The notes beneath the pieces were generated by a model, which was not told the origin of the DNA, did no database searches, and saw only the letters and a list, made by a program, of their open reading frames with translations. From Nitrospirota bacterium (lineage in GTDB: Bacteria > Nitrospirota > Thermodesulfovibrionia > Thermodesulfovibrionales > UBA9159), in contig JAMCWJ010000039.1 of NCBI GenBank assembly GCA_023475105.1, positions 1 through 32,693 on the forward strand: 32,693 bases of DNA, written 5' to 3'. The position numbers and the translations under genes are program-made. Below are positions 30,494 to 32,693 of the stretch, piece by piece (within the stretch, counting starts at the first letter, position 1; the number at the start of each line of letters is the position of its first letter).

Positions 30494-32693
30494 ATGAAAT
30501 TAAAAACCAAACTGCTTTTGATGGCAGCGTTTGTTATCCTGGCGATACCGCTGGTCTTTTCGGGCTACGCCAGTGCAGGTTACATCGGTGATGGCGCTTC
30601 CCATGATGCCACCACCACCGGCTGGAAGATTCCGCCGATCACGCCCGGCGTTAACGGCTGTCTCGCCGATCCTACCAAGACGTCAAGGCCTGATTGCGAG
30701 GGCTTAGTGCGTTGGCCGGAATACACCACTCAGACGGACTGCTCTAACGTTCCAAATTTCGCTACCGTTGCCCAGTGGTCCAGCGTATGTACCACTGCTG
30801 GGGGCACGCCGATCAGCCTGAAAGATCACGACAGGAACGCCCTTCAGTGCGATAAGCTGGGCGGAGTTTATGCACAGGCTTGTAACGGCAAATGGACCGA
30901 CGCGCCTGACCTTTCCGGTGGCAGCACTTACCAGTGCCTCAGGTGCCACAACAACACCTACCAGCGCAACGGCACTGCGGCCAGATGGAAAACCTCCTAC
31001 ATGAAGACCGGCCACAAGAATATGCTGAGGAAGGTCACCGCGGGCCAGCCATGGGCGGGTCCCGACGGCCTGGTCTATGATGTACACTCAGCCGGCAGCG
31101 GGACCACGATAGACTGGATCAATGCCACGGTTACGACGACCAACCTGGCTCCGGCCACAAGGGACCTGTACTACATCTATGGCGACTGGATGGCCCCTGC
31201 ACCGTCCATCGTATATGACAACAGCGCTGCGGGTGACGGCACGAGCGCGAAATACACCTGCGGAGGCTGCCATACCACAGGCTATGAGACCACAAATTTC
31301 GTACCAGGCAAGGAACCTGCCAACACGTACCCAAGCATAGTTTCAGGCATCACCGGTTCATGGGACCAGAACGGAATTATGTGTTCAAGATGCCATAACG
31401 TGGCAACTTCTTTGCCTTTCTCGGACACTTACAGGCCGACCCTTCAGACGGGCTCAGACCTGACGTTTTCAACCCATGAGACAGATAATTTTGGCGTTCC
31501 CTATGCTTCGGACGGCGCGTTGATGACGGCCCTTTGCTTTGAGTGCCACAACTCGACCCAGACCAAGACCGATCCTGCAGGACAGCTCAAGACGGCGGCA
31601 TCAGGGACCGGCTTCAGCGGCCATATCCTCGGCAACGAGTTCCTGAACAGCCCGCATGCCCAGTTCACCGGCACAAGCGGCCAGATAGGAACCAAAGCCA
31701 ATTATGCAACTCAGTTCAAGAACGGCACCTGCTATATCATCAAGAGCGGCATAACCTCTGCCTCGGGCCAGAAGGTCGAGGCAATGAACTCGACGGAGTG
31801 CTCTGACCTGGTCTCCTATTACAGCGCCGACAGCTACAGCTGGAATTCTTCGGCGACGACTCCCGGCAGCTGCTCAACCTGCCACGACGTCCACCAGAGC
31901 ATAGTGCCGGAAGTCGGGGCGGACGAGCCTCTGAGGCGCGAGTGCGGCATCACCTGCCACACGACCAAATCAGAGTGGGGCAACCTGAAGCACCCTGTGG
32001 GCCCCGGGACACCTGTAGCGGATGTGAACAACAAGACAGAGGGCTGCGTCGTATGCCACATGGCGACCGAGAGCATCGAAGGTTCCACACATCTTCCTGT
32101 ACACCTCTGGAGGATAAACACCAGTTCCACTTACAGGACCTTCCCGAGCTCCGCAGAGTGGAGCGCAGGCACAAAGATCGCCTATACACAGGCTGACGGC
32201 GACTATACAAACGCGGTCTGGGTCGACATCGACCTCGCATGCGGCCAGTGCCACGGCGGAAGCGCCGGGACAACGGCGACCAAGAACAGCGCGCCGTACT
32301 ACAGCAAGCGTTATCTGGCGATGTGGGCCTCGGGCATGCACAGCCCCACAAACAGCGCCACCAACAGCAACCCTACCCCCGGCGCTGATGTCTCGATCAA
32401 CGGCATGACGGCAACCGTTATCGACTACTCGACAGATCCTGTCTTGAATGTGCCGAGCGGGTTCAATACGGGCGCCGTAGTGATTAACTGGGGCGATGGA
32501 AATTCCGACACAATCGACAACCTCGCTACGGCCATCCACACTTACGCAGCTGCGGGTCCCTACTCCATCACGCAGACCGTTACGGACATGGCGGGGCTGA
32601 GCAGCAGCAGGGTCTATTCCGTAATTGCGAGGGCTCCGCTGGTGACTCTGACCGTCAACTTCTCGCCTTCACCCATATCTACCACCAATGGGT
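30494..32693 (+). CDS. Exported multiheme c-type cytochrome with PKD domain (3' end cut)
   Basis: At least 733 residues, open to the window end. The start is ATG with AAGGAG eight bases upstream. A signal peptide (MKLKTK, hydrophobic core, GYASA cleavage) exports it, so hemes are attached in the periplasm. Eight heme motifs are seen: CLRCH, CGGCH, CSRCH, CFECH, CSTCH, CGITCH (three spacer residues), CVVCH and CGQCH, between residues ~148 and ~587. The N-terminal part before the first heme has several paired cysteines that could form disulfides. Near residues 650-715 INWGDGNSD and IHTYAAAGPYSITQTVTD form a PKD domain, often found in surface proteins. It probably takes part in extracellular or periplasmic electron transfer. 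It is expressed from a sigma-54-type promoter. Confidence 0.85.
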   Translation, partial: MKLKTKLLLMAAFVILAIPLVFSGYASAGYIGDGASHDATTTGWKIPPITPGVNGCLADPTKTSRPDCEGLVRWPEYTTQTDCSNVPNFATVAQWSSVCTTAGGTPISLKDHDRNALQCDKLGGVYAQACNGKWTDAPDLSGGSTYQCLRCHNNTYQRNGTAARWKTSYMKTGHKNMLRKVTAGQPWAGPDGLVYDVHSAGSGTTIDWINATVTTTNLAPATRDLYYIYGDWMAPAPSIVYDNSAAGDGTSAKYTCGGCHTTGYETTNFVPGKEPANTYPSIVSGITGSWDQNGIMCSRCHNVATSLPFSDTYRPTLQTGSDLTFSTHETDNFGVPYASDGALMTALCFECHNSTQTKTDPAGQLKTAASGTGFSGHILGNEFLNSPHAQFTGTSGQIGTKANYATQFKNGTCYIIKSGITSASGQKVEAMNSTECSDLVSYYSADSYSWNSSATTPGSCSTCHDVHQSIVPEVGADEPLRRECGITCHTTKSEWGNLKHPVGPGTPVADVNNKTEGCVVCHMATESIEGSTHLPVHLWRINTSSTYRTFPSSAEWSAGTKIAYTQADGDYTNAVWVDIDLACGQCHGGSAGTTATKNSAPYYSKRYLAMWASGMHSPTNSATNSNPTPGADVSINGMTATVIDYSTDPVLNVPSGFNTGAVVINWGDGNSDTIDNLATAIHTYAAAGPYSITQTVTDMAGLSSSRVYSVIARAPLVTLTVNFSPSPISTTNG

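Overview
The window looks like a surface-glycan and glycosyltransferase region of a moderately GC-rich Gram-negative anaerobe or its relatives. Nitrospirota or a deltaproteobacterial lineage is my best guess. That is an inference from three things: many TPR-tailed GT-C membrane glycosyltransferases, a large exported multiheme cytochrome with a sigma-54 promoter, and an abundance of short dispersed repeats. No rRNA, tRNA, CRISPR array or transposase was seen.

Layout. (1) 1-4552: the start of a TPR/GT-C gene cut by the window edge, translationally coupled to a polyprenyl-phosphate-sugar-synthase-like GT2, then two divergent polytopic membrane proteins (an ArnT/PMT-like GT39 and a second GT-C-like protein). 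(2) 4827-6581: an exported protein of about 14 propeller-type repeats. (3) 6644-10290: two tandem paralogous TPR/GT-C proteins on the minus strand. (4) 10408-16550: a tightly overlapping plus-strand operon of a flippase remnant, polysaccharide deacetylase, GT4, GT2, methyltransferase and two GT9 heptosyltransferase-like proteins. (5) 16724-19121: carbamoyltransferase, an SxtJ-like membrane protein and a 50-residue DUF5989-like protein. (6) 19166-24028: a visibly AT-richer minus-strand block of flippase, CelD-type GNAT, a Cys-cluster/methyltransferase fusion and an SGNH hydrolase-like protein. (7) 24275-25252: a second, membrane-anchored DPM1-like GT2, convergent with a broken TPR/GT-C gene and two intact ones (25763-30057). 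(8) 30494 to the end: an eight-heme-motif exported cytochrome with a PKD domain, running off the window.

How the genes fit together. Blocks 4-6 make, modify (deacetylation, methylation, carbamoylation, probable acylation or deacylation) and flip a surface polysaccharide. The two DPM1-like GT2s could make polyprenyl-phosphate sugars as donors for the GT-C/TPR proteins, which resemble animal TMTC O-mannosyltransferases. This suggests a protein O-glycosylation system, but that is inference.

The most unusual signal is in the TPR/GT-C paralogs. At one homologous position, between two predicted membrane segments and just before the HPIHTEAV motif, all four intact genes carry an in-frame AGTAAGC-type palindromic repeat element, read in the same frame in each. 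The broken fifth copy carries a different dispersed element (GTCATTCC...GGAATGAC) at the same place. One of these genes (25763-27901) also holds four more in-frame heptamer or octamer repeat insertions. Three genes have a perfect TATAAT box 6-7 bases before the ATG and no Shine-Dalgarno sequence, which predicts leaderless mRNAs.
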